From Microvirga sp. (lineage in GTDB: Bacteria; Pseudomonadota; Alphaproteobacteria; Rhizobiales; Beijerinckiaceae), in contig JAKOMT010000003.1 of the NCBI GenBank assembly GCA_022241475.1, positions 207,126 to 264,396 on the forward strand: a stretch of 57,271 nt of DNA. The letters run 5' to 3'. Made by a program: the position numbers and the translations under genes. The number at the start of each line of letters is the position of its first letter. Positions within the stretch are counted from its first letter, which is position 1. Under the pieces are notes generated by a model. It saw nothing but the letters and a program-made list of their open reading frames with translations, searched no databases and was not told where the DNA came from. Below are positions 47,333-56,671 of the stretch, one piece after another.

Positions 47333-48811
47333 ATGTTCGCGATCAGGTCTGAGAAAGCCGCAATTTCTTTCAATCCCGCCGTCACGGGCGTGCTCGACGG
47401 GCTGCCGCAGGCCGTCATGCTGTGCGAGACGACGGGATTTAGCATCGTCTACGCCAATGAATCCTCGCGAAAGCTCCTGCGATCCATCGCGCACGTGCTC
47501 GACATCGACGTCGAGGCCATCGTGGGGACGTGCATCGACGTCTTTCACAAGCGGCCCGAACATCAGCGGCGGATGCTCTCGGATCCGGCGAACCTGCCTC
47601 ACACCGCCCAGATCAGCCTCGGCGACGAGCGCCTCTCCCTGCATATCGCGCCTGTCTTCGACGCAAGGGGGCGCTACACTCATGCTTCGCTGACCTGGAA
47701 CGTGGTGACGAAGCAGCTCGAGAAGGAGGCCGAGACGCAGCGGCTCCTCCAGATGATCGACGAAATGCCGATCGCGGTGATGACCTGCGATCCCGTCGAC
47801 TTCAAGATCAACTATCTCAACAGAACGAGCCGGGAGACGCTCGCGCGCATCCAGCAGCACCTGCCGATCCGGGTCGATCAGATGCTCGGCGCGACCGTCG
47901 ACGTCTTCCATAAGAACCCGGCTCATCAGCACGGCATTTTGCGCGATCCGTCGCGTCTGCCGATGAACTCCAATATCCGCGTCGGACCCGAGACGCTCAA
48001 TCTGAACGTCACCGCGATCCGGGGGGCGGACGGGGCGTATCTCGGTCCGATGGTCAGCTGGTCGATCATCACCGACAACGTCCGCCTCGCCGAAAACGTA
48101 ACGTCCGTCGTGGAGAGGATGTCCGAATCGTCCGGCGTCATGGCGCAATCGGCCTCCGGCATGGCGGAGGTGGCCGAGCGCGCGCAGGGCATGGCGGCGT
48201 CCGTTTCCGCCGCGACGGAGGAGATGGCGGCGTCCATCGCCGAGATCGCGGAACAGGTTGCGAGCGCGACGGAGCTCGCCCGCGCCGCCAGCGTCTCGAC
48301 CGCGAGCGCGGACGAGATGGTGCGTCGCCTCGCCGAGGCGGCGGCGGCCATCGGCGGCATCACCGAAGTCATCCAGACGATCGCCAGCCAGACGAACCTG
48401 CTCGCCCTCAACGCCACCATCGAGGCGGCGCGCGCGGGCGAAGCGGGCAAGGGCTTCGCCGTCGTCGCGGCGGAGGTGAAGCAACTCGCCAACCAGACCG
48501 CTCAGGCGACGGAGGAGATCAAGCAACGCATCGCCGCGATCCAGGCGATGACCGGCGACACGGTCGGCGCCATCGATACCGTCAAGTCGCGCATCGCGAC
48601 GCTCAGCGCCACGTCCGAGCAGATCGCGGCGGCGGTCGAGGAGCAATCGGCTGCGGTTCGCGAGATCACGACGAACATGTCGGGCGTGTCCGAAGCCGCA
48701 GCCGAGACGGGCCGGGCCGCGAATTTGGTGCGCCGGGGCTCCGCCGATCTCGACGGCCAGACCGCCAAGCTCTCCGCCGACGTCCAGAGCTTCATCGACG
48801 GCGGGCGGTGA
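47333..48811 (+). CDS. Soluble methyl-accepting chemotaxis protein with two PAS-like domains
   Basis: A 492-residue chemoreceptor without signal peptide or membrane helices. Two tandem PAS-like domains (about residues 10-125 and 135-255) share repeated blocks such as G-T-x-x-DVFHK-x-P-x-HQ and DP-x-x-LP, so they arose by duplication. A short linker leads to the MCP signalling domain, with the hairpin tip [20 protein letters not shown]. No HAMP domain and no C-terminal CheR-binding pentapeptide were seen. The ATG at 47333 is preferred; a GTG at 47321 is possible. The PAS pair may sense an internal signal, perhaps redox or energy state, but no cofactor ligand could be identified. Confidence 0.92.
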   Translation: MFAIRSEKAAISFNPAVTGVLDGLPQAVMLCETTGFSIVYANESSRKLLRSIAHVLDIDVEAIVGTCIDVFHKRPEHQRRMLSDPANLPHTAQISLGDERLSLHIAPVFDARGRYTHASLTWNVVTKQLEKEAETQRLLQMIDEMPIAVMTCDPVDFKINYLNRTSRETLARIQQHLPIRVDQMLGATVDVFHKNPAHQHGILRDPSRLPMNSNIRVGPETLNLNVTAIRGADGAYLGPMVSWSIITDNVRLAENVTSVVERMSESSGVMAQSASGMAEVAERAQGMAASVSAATEEMAASIAEIAEQVASATELARAASVSTASADEMVRRLAEAAAAIGGITEVIQTIASQTNLLALNATIEAARAGEAGKGFAVVAAEVKQLANQTAQATEEIKQRIAAIQAMTGDTVGAIDTVKSRIATLSATSEQIAAAVEEQSAAVREITTNMSGVSEAAAETGRAANLVRRGSADLDGQTAKLSADVQSFIDGGR

Positions 48812-48840
48812 GGGCGCCGCTGATGACGCGGCCTCCGCGT

Positions 48841-50418
48841 TCAGTCGGATAGCGCGAGGCGTCTGCGATCGATCTTTCCCGTCGAGGTCTTCGGCAGGGT
48901 CTCGCGCAGTTCGAGGGCTTCGGGCGCCATCGACGCCGGCAGCGTTTCGAGGCAGTGGCGGCGCAGGTCGCGCAGGGTCACGGTCGAGCCGGGGCGCGCA
49001 ACGGCGAAGACGGCGAGGCGCGCGCCTCCGTCGTCACCCGGCAGAGCGACGACGATCGCTTGCGCAAGGCCCTCGCAACGCGCGACGACGGCCTCCACCT
49101 CGGCGAGATTGACCCGCACGCCCCGGATCTTCACCTGCCCGTCGCGCCGCCCGTGATGGCGCCAGAGCCCGTTCTCGTCGAACGAGGCGAGGTCGCCCGT
49201 ACGGCAGACGATGTCCCGGTGGCGGTCGTGCAGCGGGTTCTGGACGAAGCGCTCGCGCGTCGCCGCCGGATCGCCCCAATAGCCTGCGGCGACCGTCGGC
49301 GCGCGGGCGTAGAGTTCGCCGACGAGTCCCGGCCGCGTCACCAGAGCTCCCTCGTCGTCGAGCGCGAACAGTTCCGCGTTGGCGCAGGGGCGGCCGATCG
49401 GCAGGCTGTCGCCCGAGGGCGGGCCGTCGAGCGCATGGAAGGCGACGTCGTTCATCTCCGTCGAGCCGTAGATGTTGACGAACCGCGCGCGCGGGCACGC
49501 CTCCATGAGCGCGCGAAGCGCCTGCGGGGGATAGGGCTCGCCGGCGAACAGGACGAGCCGCAGCGCAGGCGGGTCTCGCCGCGCTGCGCTGAGTCGGGGC
49601 TCGATCAGCCTCAGCACGGAGGGCGTCGACTGCCAGATGGTGATCCCGCGTGCGGCGATGAAATCGGCGAGATCGCCCCCCAGCATGGCGATCTCGGGCG
49701 GAACGAGGTCGACGCACGCTCCGGCGGCGAAGCCGGCGTAAAGGTTGAACAGCGTGAGATCGAAATGCAACGGCGCGTGGCAGGCGAGGCGGTCGCCGGC
49801 CGAAACGCCGAATGTTTCGCCGGCCCAGTCGACGAAGGCGGCGATGTTGCGGTGGGTTATCATCACGCCTTTCGGCGCGCCCGTGGAGCCAGAGGTGTAG
49901 AGAATGCAGGCGAGGTCGGCGTCGATCGCGGTCTGCGCGAGCGGATCGTCCGGCTCGGCGAGGACAGCGTCCCACGCGACGCCGCGATCGCCGTCCTCGT
50001 GCGACCCGTTCCCTTGCGTCCCGACGTGGATGGTGACGACGCCCTGATTCCCCACGGCGGCGAGCGCAGCAGCAAGTCGCGGGCGCCTGCGCTGCGAGGC
50101 GAACAATACGCCGATCCCGCAATCGGCGATCATGGCGGCGAGCCGCGCCGGTGGGGCGTTGGCGTCGAGCGGCGCGCACACGGCGTCCGCCTTCATGATC
50201 CCGACCAGGCAGGCGATCGCCGTGGGCGACTTGTCGACGATGAGGCCCACCCTGTCACCGCGCGCGACGCCCAGCCGGCGCAGGGCGCGCGCGATGCGGT
50301 TGGAGAGCCCGTCGAGCCCGGCGTAATCGAGCCGCTCGTCGCCGAGCGCCACGGCTGTCGCCGCGGGCGTGCGCTGGCGCGCGCGGGTCACGATCGAGGA
50401 GACCAGATGACCGGACAT
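48841..50418 (-). CDS. Stand-alone amino-acid adenylation domain protein
   Basis: A 525-residue ANL-superfamily enzyme. The P-loop is LYTSGSTGAPKG (about residues 173-184). The A4 motif reads HFDLT, with Asp220 at the place that binds an amino acid alpha-amino group in NRPS and DltA-type enzymes. VNIYGSTEMND (A5), YRTGDL-like CRTGDLASFD (A7) and the catalytic lysine in KTSTGKIDRR (A10) are present. No carrier, condensation or thioesterase domain is fused or adjacent. An alternative TTG start is at 50442; the ATG at 50418 has a GGAG site. Substrate and acceptor are unknown. Confidence 0.88.
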   Translation of the reverse strand: MSGHLVSSIVTRARQRTPAATAVALGDERLDYAGLDGLSNRIARALRRLGVARGDRVGLIVDKSPTAIACLVGIMKADAVCAPLDANAPPARLAAMIADCGIGVLFASQRRRPRLAAALAAVGNQGVVTIHVGTQGNGSHEDGDRGVAWDAVLAEPDDPLAQTAIDADLACILYTSGSTGAPKGVMITHRNIAAFVDWAGETFGVSAGDRLACHAPLHFDLTLFNLYAGFAAGACVDLVPPEIAMLGGDLADFIAARGITIWQSTPSVLRLIEPRLSAARRDPPALRLVLFAGEPYPPQALRALMEACPRARFVNIYGSTEMNDVAFHALDGPPSGDSLPIGRPCANAELFALDDEGALVTRPGLVGELYARAPTVAAGYWGDPAATRERFVQNPLHDRHRDIVCRTGDLASFDENGLWRHHGRRDGQVKIRGVRVNLAEVEAVVARCEGLAQAIVVALPGDDGGARLAVFAVARPGSTVTLRDLRRHCLETLPASMAPEALELRETLPKTSTGKIDRRRLALSD

Positions 50419-50543
50419 CGTCGGCTCCGCAGGCTGAAACAATCAAAAATTGTATTCGCAGCGTCGCGGAGACGGACGCGCCTGTCAAGCGCGTCAGCGC
50501 GTCATGGTAGAAGCGTCATGGCCGATGCGTCATGGCGGGAAGT

Positions 50544-51059
50544 TCAGGCGGTGACGGCGCCCAGCCAGAGCGGCGTCGCAGGCAGGACCACGATCGCGGC
50601 TGCGGCGAGCGCGATTCCGTAGGGCACGCCGTTGCGCGAATCGTGCAGGCGGTCGAGCCAGCCCCATGCGAGTGCGGTGGCCGGCAGCGGCAGCCGGCGC
50701 AGCGCCAGGATCGCGAGGGTCAGGAGGCCTCCGGCCAGCGCCGCGACGAAGAGATATTCGAGCACGCCGCCAAAGCCGATCCAAAGCACCGTCGCGGCCG
50801 CGAGCTTGACGTCGCCGCCGCCGACCCAGCCCATCGCGAAGAGCCCGATCCCCACCGCGAGCACGAGCGCGCCCGCGCCGAGATGCATGAGAGGCGTCGT
50901 CCAGTCCGGCGAGACGAAGGGCGCGATCACGACGAAGAGCGCGAGAAGCGCGAGCGATATCGCGTTGGGGATCGTCATCGTGAACATGTCGTAGATCGCC
51001 GCCAGGATGATCAGTCCCGGCACGGCGAAGATGAGATAGGGGAGGATCGCGCTCGTCAT
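50544..51059 (-). CDS. Prepilin peptidase, CpaA/TadV-like (A24 family)
   Basis: A 171-residue polytopic membrane protein with about five or six helices. The two catalytic aspartates of type IV prepilin peptidases appear in AIYDMFTMTIPN and MGWVGGGDVKLAAA. It lacks the N-terminal methylase domain of PilD, as in CpaA/TadV enzymes that process Flp pilins. The other tad/cpa genes are not in the window, so this is an orphan or a second copy. Confidence 0.88.
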   Translation of the reverse strand: MTSAILPYLIFAVPGLIILAAIYDMFTMTIPNAISLALLALFVVIAPFVSPDWTTPLMHLGAGALVLAVGIGLFAMGWVGGGDVKLAAATVLWIGFGGVLEYLFVAALAGGLLTLAILALRRLPLPATALAWGWLDRLHDSRNGVPYGIALAAAAIVVLPATPLWLGAVTA

Positions 51060-51131
51060 TTCGTCCTCGGAATTCGCTCTTGAAAGATCCGTCGGTCAGG
51101 TCCGACCTGCATTCATTATGGTCCCGGAAGC

Positions 51132-51157
51132 GGAACTTTCGGTTAAGATCGCGCGTC
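51132..51157 (+). promoter_or_regulatory. Candidate EcfG (general stress) promoter of the GlsB-type gene
   Basis: GGAAC (51132-51136), 17 bases, then CGTC (51154-51157) is one base off the alphaproteobacterial EcfG pattern GGAAC-N16/17-CGTT. It lies about 56 bases before the ATG. Confidence 0.4.
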
Positions 51158-51212
51158 TTCCCGGCCCGGGCTCGCGAATCGTCGCGCGCCGTTCGGGAAG
51201 CGGAGGGCTGAC

Positions 51213-51467
51213 ATGGGCGTCGAGAGTTTGCTGGTTTTCCTGATCGTCGGCGCGCTGGCCGGCTGGATCGCCGGAAAGATGGTGCGCGGAGCCGGCTTCG
51301 GCCTCATCGGAAACATCGTGGTCGGCATTCTCGGCGCCTTCGTCGCGGGCCTCATCCTGCCGCGCCTCGGCTTCACCGTCGGCGGCGGCTTCTTCGCCGC
51401 GCTGATCCACGCGACGATCGGCGCCGTCGTCCTGCTCTTCGTCGTCAGGCTGTTCAAGAGCGCCTGA
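51213..51467 (+). CDS. GlsB/YeaQ/YmgE family stress-response membrane protein
   Basis: An 84-residue protein with three hydrophobic segments and glycine-rich packing: LVFLIVGALAGWIAGKMV, FGLIGNIVVGILGAFVAGLI, and a third from about residue 60. These small proteins, once called transglycosylase-associated, are often induced by general stress. A GCGGAGGG site precedes the ATG. An EcfG-like promoter upstream would fit the stress role. Confidence 0.9.
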   Translation: MGVESLLVFLIVGALAGWIAGKMVRGAGFGLIGNIVVGILGAFVAGLILPRLGFTVGGGFFAALIHATIGAVVLLFVVRLFKSA

Positions 51468-51499
51468 CGGGGCGAGGGAAGACGTCCCTCGCTGCGCGC

Positions 51500-51555
51500 T
51501 TGACGAGGCGCGCTCTCTCTCGTAATCAATATTTCAATGATTCTTGAGATATTGA
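51500..51555 (+). promoter_or_regulatory. ars promoter and ArsR operator
   Basis: TTGACG (51500-51505) and TAATCA (51523-51528) are 17 bases apart. Arms TCAATATTTCAA (51526-51537) and TTGAGATATTGA (51544-51555) form a 12-bp inverted repeat with one mismatch, overlapping the -10 and start point and ending one base before the ATG at 51557. This is a typical layout for ArsR repression. Confidence 0.75.
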
Positions 51556-51556
51556 G

Positions 51557-52447
51557 ATGAAAGAAGCGGAAGCCCTCGACGCCTTCGCGGCGCTGTCGCA
51601 GCAGACGCGCTTGCGCCTGTTCCGCCTCCTCCTGCGCGTCGGCGATCAGGGGATGCCGGCCGGCGAGATCGGCGAGGCGCTCGGCGTCTCGTCGTCGAAC
51701 CTCTCGTTCCACCTCGCGCGGCTCGAGGCGGCCGGACTGGTGGTCTCGCGGCGCGATTCGCGCTCGATCCTGTATGCGGCGGCGCGCCCCAACGTCGCGC
51801 GGCTCGTCGATTTCCTCGTCGACGATTGGCGGCCCGGCCTCGGCGAGGCGGCGCCCGAGCCCGCCGTCGTCCGTCCCGTCCGGGTGGGCGAGCCCTTGCG
51901 CGTTCTCCTGCTCTGCTCGGGCAACAGCGCCCGCTCGATCATGGCGGAGGCGATCCTGCGCCGCGACGGGGCGGGGCGTTTCGAAGCCTTCTCCGCCGGC
52001 TCGGCGCCGCGCGCGGCGGTCGATCCGCTGGCCCTCGAGATCCTCGCGGCCCACGGCTATCCGGTCGACGGGCTCGCCCCGAAGGATTGGCGCCTCTTCG
52101 CCGCGCCCGAGGCGCCGCGCGTCGATTTCGCGCTCACGATCTGCGACGCCACGCTGGGCGAGCCCTGCCCGCATTGGCAGGGCGCGCCGGTGAGCGCTCA
52201 TTGGGGCGTCGCCGATCCCGCCGCCGTCACGCGTTCGGTCGCGACGCGGCGCGAGGCGTTCGAGCGCGCCTTCCGCCTGCTCCGCCGACGGATCGAGGCG
52301 TTTCTTGCGCTTCCCTTCGACACGCTCGACCGCATCACGGCCGCCGAACGCCTCGCCGAAATCGGCGCCATGGAAGGCGCCTCGCTATTGGCGATCGCCC
52401 CGACCGGGCGCGCGTTCGGCCGGTCCGCCGGGGGTGGATTTCGGTGA
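51557..52447 (+). CDS. ArsR regulator fused to ArsC-like low-molecular-weight phosphatase
   Basis: A 296-residue two-domain protein. Residues 1-95 are an ArsR winged helix ([40 protein letters not shown]). The usual CVC metalloid site is not seen in the recognition helix. Residues 112-260 are an LMW-phosphatase/arsenate-reductase domain with Cys120-x5-Arg126 in CSGNSARS and a late acidic loop. Such ArsR-ArsC fusions are known. It heads an operon with a GAPDH and ArsJ. No clear ribosome site precedes the ATG because the operator occupies that space. Confidence 0.9.
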   Translation: MKEAEALDAFAALSQQTRLRLFRLLLRVGDQGMPAGEIGEALGVSSSNLSFHLARLEAAGLVVSRRDSRSILYAAARPNVARLVDFLVDDWRPGLGEAAPEPAVVRPVRVGEPLRVLLLCSGNSARSIMAEAILRRDGAGRFEAFSAGSAPRAAVDPLALEILAAHGYPVDGLAPKDWRLFAAPEAPRVDFALTICDATLGEPCPHWQGAPVSAHWGVADPAAVTRSVATRREAFERAFRLLRRRIEAFLALPFDTLDRITAAERLAEIGAMEGASLLAIAPTGRAFGRSAGGGFR

Positions 52448-52464
52448 GGAGAGAGGAACACGAC

Positions 52465-53505
52465 ATGAAAGTCGGAATCAACGGTCTGGGCCGCATCGGC
52501 CGTCTCGTCCTGCGCGCGGCTCTCGGCGGCGTCGAGCGGATGGATGGCGATCCGCGCGGGGATAATCGCCTCGACGTCGTCCATCTCAACGAGGTGAAGG
52601 GGACGCCCGCGGCGCTGGCGCATCTCCTCGAATTCGATTCCATGCAGGGCCGGTGGCGCGCCCGGTTCGAGGCGGGCGACGCCGACGTCACGATCGACGG
52701 CCGGGCAATGAGCGTCAGCGCCCACGCCAAGCCCGCCGACATTCCTTGGGGCGATCTCGGCGTCGATCTCGTCATCGAGGCGAGCGGCAAGTTCCTCACC
52801 CGCGAGACGCTCAAAGGCCATCTCGCGCGCGGTGCCAAACGCGTCGTCGTCGCCGCGCCCGTCAAGGACGGCTCGGCGCTCAACATCGTGGTCGGCGTCA
52901 ACGACCATCTCTACGATCCCGCGACGCACCCCCTCGTCACGGCGGCGTCGTGCACGACGAACTGCCTCGCCCCGATCGTGAAGGTGGTGCACGAGGCGAT
53001 CGGCATCCGCCACGGCCAGATCACCACGATTCATGATCCGACGAACACGAACGTCGTCGTCGACGCGGTCCACAAGGACCTGCGCCGCGCGCGCTCGGCC
53101 ATGCTCTCGCTGCAGCCGACGACGACGGGGAGCGCCACGGCGATCGGGCTGATCTATCCCGAGCTGAAAGGCCGGCTCGACGGTCACGCCGTGCGCGCGC
53201 CCGTGCTCAACGCGTCGCTCACGGATTGCGTCTTCGAGATGGATCGCGCCACGAGCGCTTCGGAGGTCAACGCCCTCTTCGAGGAGGCGGCGCGGGGCGC
53301 TCTCTCCGGGATCCTCGGCTTCGAGCCGCGCCCGCTCGTCTCGATCGATTATCGCGGCGACACGCGCTCGGCCATCGTCGACGGGCTCTCGACCCTCGTC
53401 ACCGACGGCACGCTGCTCAAGGTCTACGCCTGGTACGACAACGAGATGGGCTACGCCTGCCGGATGGTCGACCTCGCGCGGATCATGCAAGACAAGGGGC
53501 TCTGA
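52465..53505 (+). CDS. ArsJ-associated glyceraldehyde-3-phosphate dehydrogenase
   Basis: A 346-residue GAPDH with [17 protein letters not shown], catalytic Cys163 in [10 protein letters not shown] and [18 protein letters not shown]. In ars operons the paired enzyme uses arsenate in place of phosphate to form 1-arseno-3-phosphoglycerate, which ArsJ exports. Start ATG 52465 has a GAGGA site. The gene is 17 bases after the ArsR-ArsC fusion and ends one base before arsJ. A second, housekeeping GAPDH presumably exists elsewhere. Confidence 0.92.
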   Translation: MKVGINGLGRIGRLVLRAALGGVERMDGDPRGDNRLDVVHLNEVKGTPAALAHLLEFDSMQGRWRARFEAGDADVTIDGRAMSVSAHAKPADIPWGDLGVDLVIEASGKFLTRETLKGHLARGAKRVVVAAPVKDGSALNIVVGVNDHLYDPATHPLVTAASCTTNCLAPIVKVVHEAIGIRHGQITTIHDPTNTNVVVDAVHKDLRRARSAMLSLQPTTTGSATAIGLIYPELKGRLDGHAVRAPVLNASLTDCVFEMDRATSASEVNALFEEAARGALSGILGFEPRPLVSIDYRGDTRSAIVDGLSTLVTDGTLLKVYAWYDNEMGYACRMVDLARIMQDKGL

Positions 53506-53506
53506 G

Positions 53507-54745
53507 ATGACGAGCGGCCAGCGCAACTACGCGATCGTGACGGCGTCGTACTGGGGCTTCACGCTGACGGACGGCGCGCTGCGCATGCTCGTCCTCCTGC
53601 ATTTCTTCCAGCTCGGTTATTCGCCCTTCACGCTGGCCTTCCTCTTCCTTCTCTACGAGGCGGCGGGGATCGGCGCGAATTTCGTCGGCGGGTGGCTGGC
53701 GACGCGCTTCGGCGTGACGCGGATGCTGAGCGTGGGCCTCGCCGCGCAGATCACCGGTTTCCTCATCCTCTCCTTCGTCTCGCCCGACTGGGGCGCGGCG
53801 CTGTCCGTCGCCTGGGTCGTGGCCGCGCAGGGCGTCTGCGGGGTGGCCAAGGACTTCACCAAGACCGCATCGAAATCCGCGATCAAGGTCGCGGAGGCGG
53901 AGGCGCGCGGGGAGGGGGGCGACAGCCGCCTGTTCAGGTGGGTCGCGTGGTTCACGGGGTCGAAGAACGCCATGAAAGGCGTCGGCTTCTTCCTCGGCGG
54001 GGCGCTGCTGCAGGGGCTGGGATTTTCGGGCGCGCTCTACGCGATGGCGGGCGCGCTGGCGCTCGTCCTCGTCGCGGTGACGCTGGCGCTGCCGCCCTTC
54101 ATGGGGAAGGCGAAGGCGAGCGGCAGCGCGCGCGAACTGCTGGCCAAGAGCCGGAGCGTCAACCTGCTGGCGGCGGCGCGGGTGATGCTCTTCGGCGCGC
54201 GCGACGTCTGGTTCGTCGTCGGTCTGCCGGTCTTCCTCTACGCTTCGGGCTGGACCTTCACGATGGTCGGCGGCTTTCTCGCGCTCTGGACCATCGGCTA
54301 CGGGCTCGTGCAGGCGGCGGCGCCGGCGGTGGTGCGGCGCAGCGCCGACGGGCTTTCGAGCGAGGTCGGCGCGGCGCGGCTGTGGGGGCTCGCGCTTGCG
54401 CTCACGCCCGTCGCCATCGCGCTGGCGCTTCTCGCGGAGCCAGCCCGGCCGGATCTCGTCCTCGTCGTGGGGCTGTGCGTCTTCGGCGTCGCCTTCGCCG
54501 TCAACTCCTCCGTCCATTCCTACCTGATCCTCGCCTATGCGGGATCGAAGAAGGCGGCGGAGGACGTCGGCTTCTACTATGCGGCGAACGCGGCGGGGCG
54601 CTTCATGGGCACGCTGCTCTCGGGCTTGCTCTATCAGTCGGGCGGCATTCTCGCCTGCATCGCGGGATCGGCGGCGATGCTGGCGATCTGCTGGGCGGTG
54701 ACGCTCGCGCTTCCGCGCCGACGGGAAGGCTCGGCATTGGCGTAG
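53507..54745 (+). CDS. arsJ: ArsJ, organoarsenical (1-arseno-3-phosphoglycerate) efflux MFS transporter
   Basis: A 412-residue polytopic protein of about 12 helices. The start NYAIVTASYWGFTLTDGALRML and GVAKDFTKTASKSAIKVAEAE are ArsJ marks; EDVGFYYAANAAGRFMGTLL is another. ArsJ and its partner GAPDH together confer arsenate resistance. The ATG is one base after the GAPDH stop. No ACR3/ArsB arsenite pump follows; an extensin-like gene does. Confidence 0.92.
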   Translation: MTSGQRNYAIVTASYWGFTLTDGALRMLVLLHFFQLGYSPFTLAFLFLLYEAAGIGANFVGGWLATRFGVTRMLSVGLAAQITGFLILSFVSPDWGAALSVAWVVAAQGVCGVAKDFTKTASKSAIKVAEAEARGEGGDSRLFRWVAWFTGSKNAMKGVGFFLGGALLQGLGFSGALYAMAGALALVLVAVTLALPPFMGKAKASGSARELLAKSRSVNLLAAARVMLFGARDVWFVVGLPVFLYASGWTFTMVGGFLALWTIGYGLVQAAAPAVVRRSADGLSSEVGAARLWGLALALTPVAIALALLAEPARPDLVLVVGLCVFGVAFAVNSSVHSYLILAYAGSKKAAEDVGFYYAANAAGRFMGTLLSGLLYQSGGILACIAGSAAMLAICWAVTLALPRRREGSALA

Positions 54746-54828
54746 GCGGGGGTCCCGGAATTCTCTTGACTGGAACTCATCTTGGCCATCCGCATTGACG
54801 CACGGCGCGGAACGGAGGTCTCGATACG

Positions 54829-55683
54829 ATGATGGGGCGATTGGCGATTCTCCTGGCGGCGGCGATTTTCGCCCCGACCCTTGCGGCGCAGGAGCCCCCC
54901 GGGGCGGAGACGCCGCTCCCGCCGCCGCGCCCCGATGACCTCTCGCCCGTCGCTCCGGCGGAGGATCCGCCGCAGCCGCCGCCGCAACCGCCGCCGGAGC
55001 CTCCCGAAGCCGCCCCGCCACAGCCTCGTCCGCCGGGTCCCGCCGCCGCGGACGACGGGATCGCCGCCTCCGACGCGACCGACGAAGAGCTTGCGAGCGC
55101 TTCGGCGCTGCGGCGGCCCGAATTCGACCGGACCGCCGCGCTCGCGTGCGAGGAGGCGTTGCGCGCGATCGGCGGCCGTTTCGACCTCGTCGAGCCGATC
55201 GGGCAGGACGACGCGCATTGCGGCGCGCCTCGGGGTCTGAGGCTCTCGGAAGTGGCGGGCGTGCGTCTCGAGCCCGCGATCGAGGCGCGCTGCCCCGTCG
55301 CCCTCGCGCTGGCGGAATGGACGCGCGACGTCGTGAAGCCGATGGCGCGCCTCTATCTGGACGACGAGGCCGTGGCGATGACGACGGTGGGCGATTACGG
55401 CTGCCGATGGACGCGGGGCGGCCAGGGGCCGTCGAGCTTCAGCCAGCACGCCTTCGCCAACGCCGTCGACATCGGGGCTGTTTCATTCGCGGGGCGCGCG
55501 CCCGTGACGATCACCCCGCCGCCGGAACGAACCGGCCGGGACCATCTGTTCCAGGCCGCGATTCGCGGCGGGGCCTGCGCCTATTTCACCACCGTCATCG
55601 GCCCGATGACCAACGCCGCGCACGACGATCATTTCCACTTCGACATGGCCGAGCGCCGTGGAGGCTACCGCCTGTGCGAATAG
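54829..55683 (+). CDS. Extensin-like C-terminal domain protein
   Basis: A 284-residue exported protein. A signal peptide (residues 1-20) is followed by a strongly Pro-rich stretch (about 24-72) and an ExtC domain. Conserved ExtC blocks are CRWTRGGQGPSSFSQHAFAN, then AVDIGAVSFAGR and AHDDHFHFDM, with paired cysteines. The fold is related to M15/LAS metallopeptidases, with His/Asp residues that could bind zinc, so a cell-wall role is plausible. It is unrelated to ars genes upstream and has no strong promoter match. Confidence 0.88.
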   Translation: MMGRLAILLAAAIFAPTLAAQEPPGAETPLPPPRPDDLSPVAPAEDPPQPPPQPPPEPPEAAPPQPRPPGPAAADDGIAASDATDEELASASALRRPEFDRTAALACEEALRAIGGRFDLVEPIGQDDAHCGAPRGLRLSEVAGVRLEPAIEARCPVALALAEWTRDVVKPMARLYLDDEAVAMTTVGDYGCRWTRGGQGPSSFSQHAFANAVDIGAVSFAGRAPVTITPPPERTGRDHLFQAAIRGGACAYFTTVIGPMTNAAHDDHFHFDMAERRGGYRLCE

Positions 55684-55701
55684 CCAGCCTTACGCGGCCG
55701 C

Positions 55702-56445
55702 CTAGCCTGCGAGCCCGGCCCGGGCGAGGCTGACCGCCATGACCGCGAGGAGCGCGAGCACCCCGCGTTCGAAGGTCTTGCGGCTGACCCGCGAGGCAGC
55801 CCAGCTCCCCACCGGCATGGCGAGCGCGATCGGGATCAGCGCCAGCGCGCCTTCCAGCACCCGTTGCGGCGTCATCACGCCGACATAGGCGAGCGCGAGC
55901 GCCTGTGCGATCGCGAAGACGAGGAACATCGCCGAGAGCGCGAAGACGAAGGTCTCGCGCGGCAGGCGCATGGCGTGGACGAAGGTGACGATGATCGGCG
56001 CGGCGACGCCCGTCGCGCCCTGGAGCACGCCGCCGGCGAGGCCCGCCGCCGGGGCGAGGCGGTCGGCGGTCTCGGGCGGCAGCCGCATGTCGGGGCGCGC
56101 GAGATTGAGCAGGACGTAGAGCGCGACCATCCCGGCGAGCATCAGCGAAAGCGCGGCCGCCGGAAGCGAGATCAGCAGCCAGGTGCCCCCGCCGACGCCG
56201 ATCGCGCCGGTGGGCAGCATCCAGCGCAGGAAGGACGCGCCGCCGCTCGCCCGGCGATATTGCCAGAGCTGCCACATGTTCGTGACGATCACCGGCGTCT
56301 GCAGGAGCGCCAGCGTGTGGGGCACGCCGAGGAAGCTCGCGAGCACGGGGATCGTGACGAGCGGCAGGCCGAGGCCGGTCGCGCCCTTGACGAAGCCGCC
56401 GAGCGCGAGGGCGAGGGTGACGATGATCGCCGTTTGAATATCCAA
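55702..56445 (-). CDS. TauE/SafE family sulfite exporter-like permease
   Basis: A 247-residue polytopic protein with about eight helices. IVTLALALGGFVKGATGLGLPLVTIP and GGVLQGATGVAAPIIVTFVHA are the two family repeats (each shown across segment breaks in the protein). The start is taken as TTG 56445, which places the first helix at the N-terminus; upstream in-frame residues are Arg/Gly-rich and unlike the family. Transported anion is unknown. It is convergent with the extensin-like gene. Confidence 0.85.
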   Translation of the reverse strand: MDIQTAIIVTLALALGGFVKGATGLGLPLVTIPVLASFLGVPHTLALLQTPVIVTNMWQLWQYRRASGGASFLRWMLPTGAIGVGGGTWLLISLPAAALSLMLAGMVALYVLLNLARPDMRLPPETADRLAPAAGLAGGVLQGATGVAAPIIVTFVHAMRLPRETFVFALSAMFLVFAIAQALALAYVGVMTPQRVLEGALALIPIALAMPVGSWAASRVSRKTFERGVLALLAVMAVSLARAGLAG

Positions 56446-56593
56446 GGACCGTATCCGTCGAGCGCCGAGACGCGGGAGGCGCCGCCGGCGGGCCCACCTA
56501 TCGCCGCAAGTCGCGCCGCCGGGCAAGCCCCCGCGACGGCGCAAGCCGAACGGGACGGCGCGCACGGGGAGCGCTCCGGCGGACGTTTTTCGG

Positions 56594-56622
56594 TTGACAG
56601 TCCCTCCCGCGATTTCCATAAG
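56594..56622 (+). promoter_or_regulatory. Strong promoter of the tRNA-Tyr/tRNA-Gly/tuf unit
   Basis: A perfect TTGACA (56594-56599), 17-base spacer and CATAAG (56617-56622) precede tRNA-Tyr by about 50 bases. A G/C-rich GCGCCC discriminator follows, as in stringently controlled stable-RNA promoters. Confidence 0.8.
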
Positions 56623-56671
56623 AGCGCCCACGCCGGTCCGGACGCGTTCACGCGTTCCCGGACAGGTCGGC

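Noticed and set aside
48955..50622. Long plus-strand frame opposite the adenylation gene
   Set aside because: Arg/Gly-rich antisense product with no domain pattern; the minus-strand gene has all A-domain motifs.
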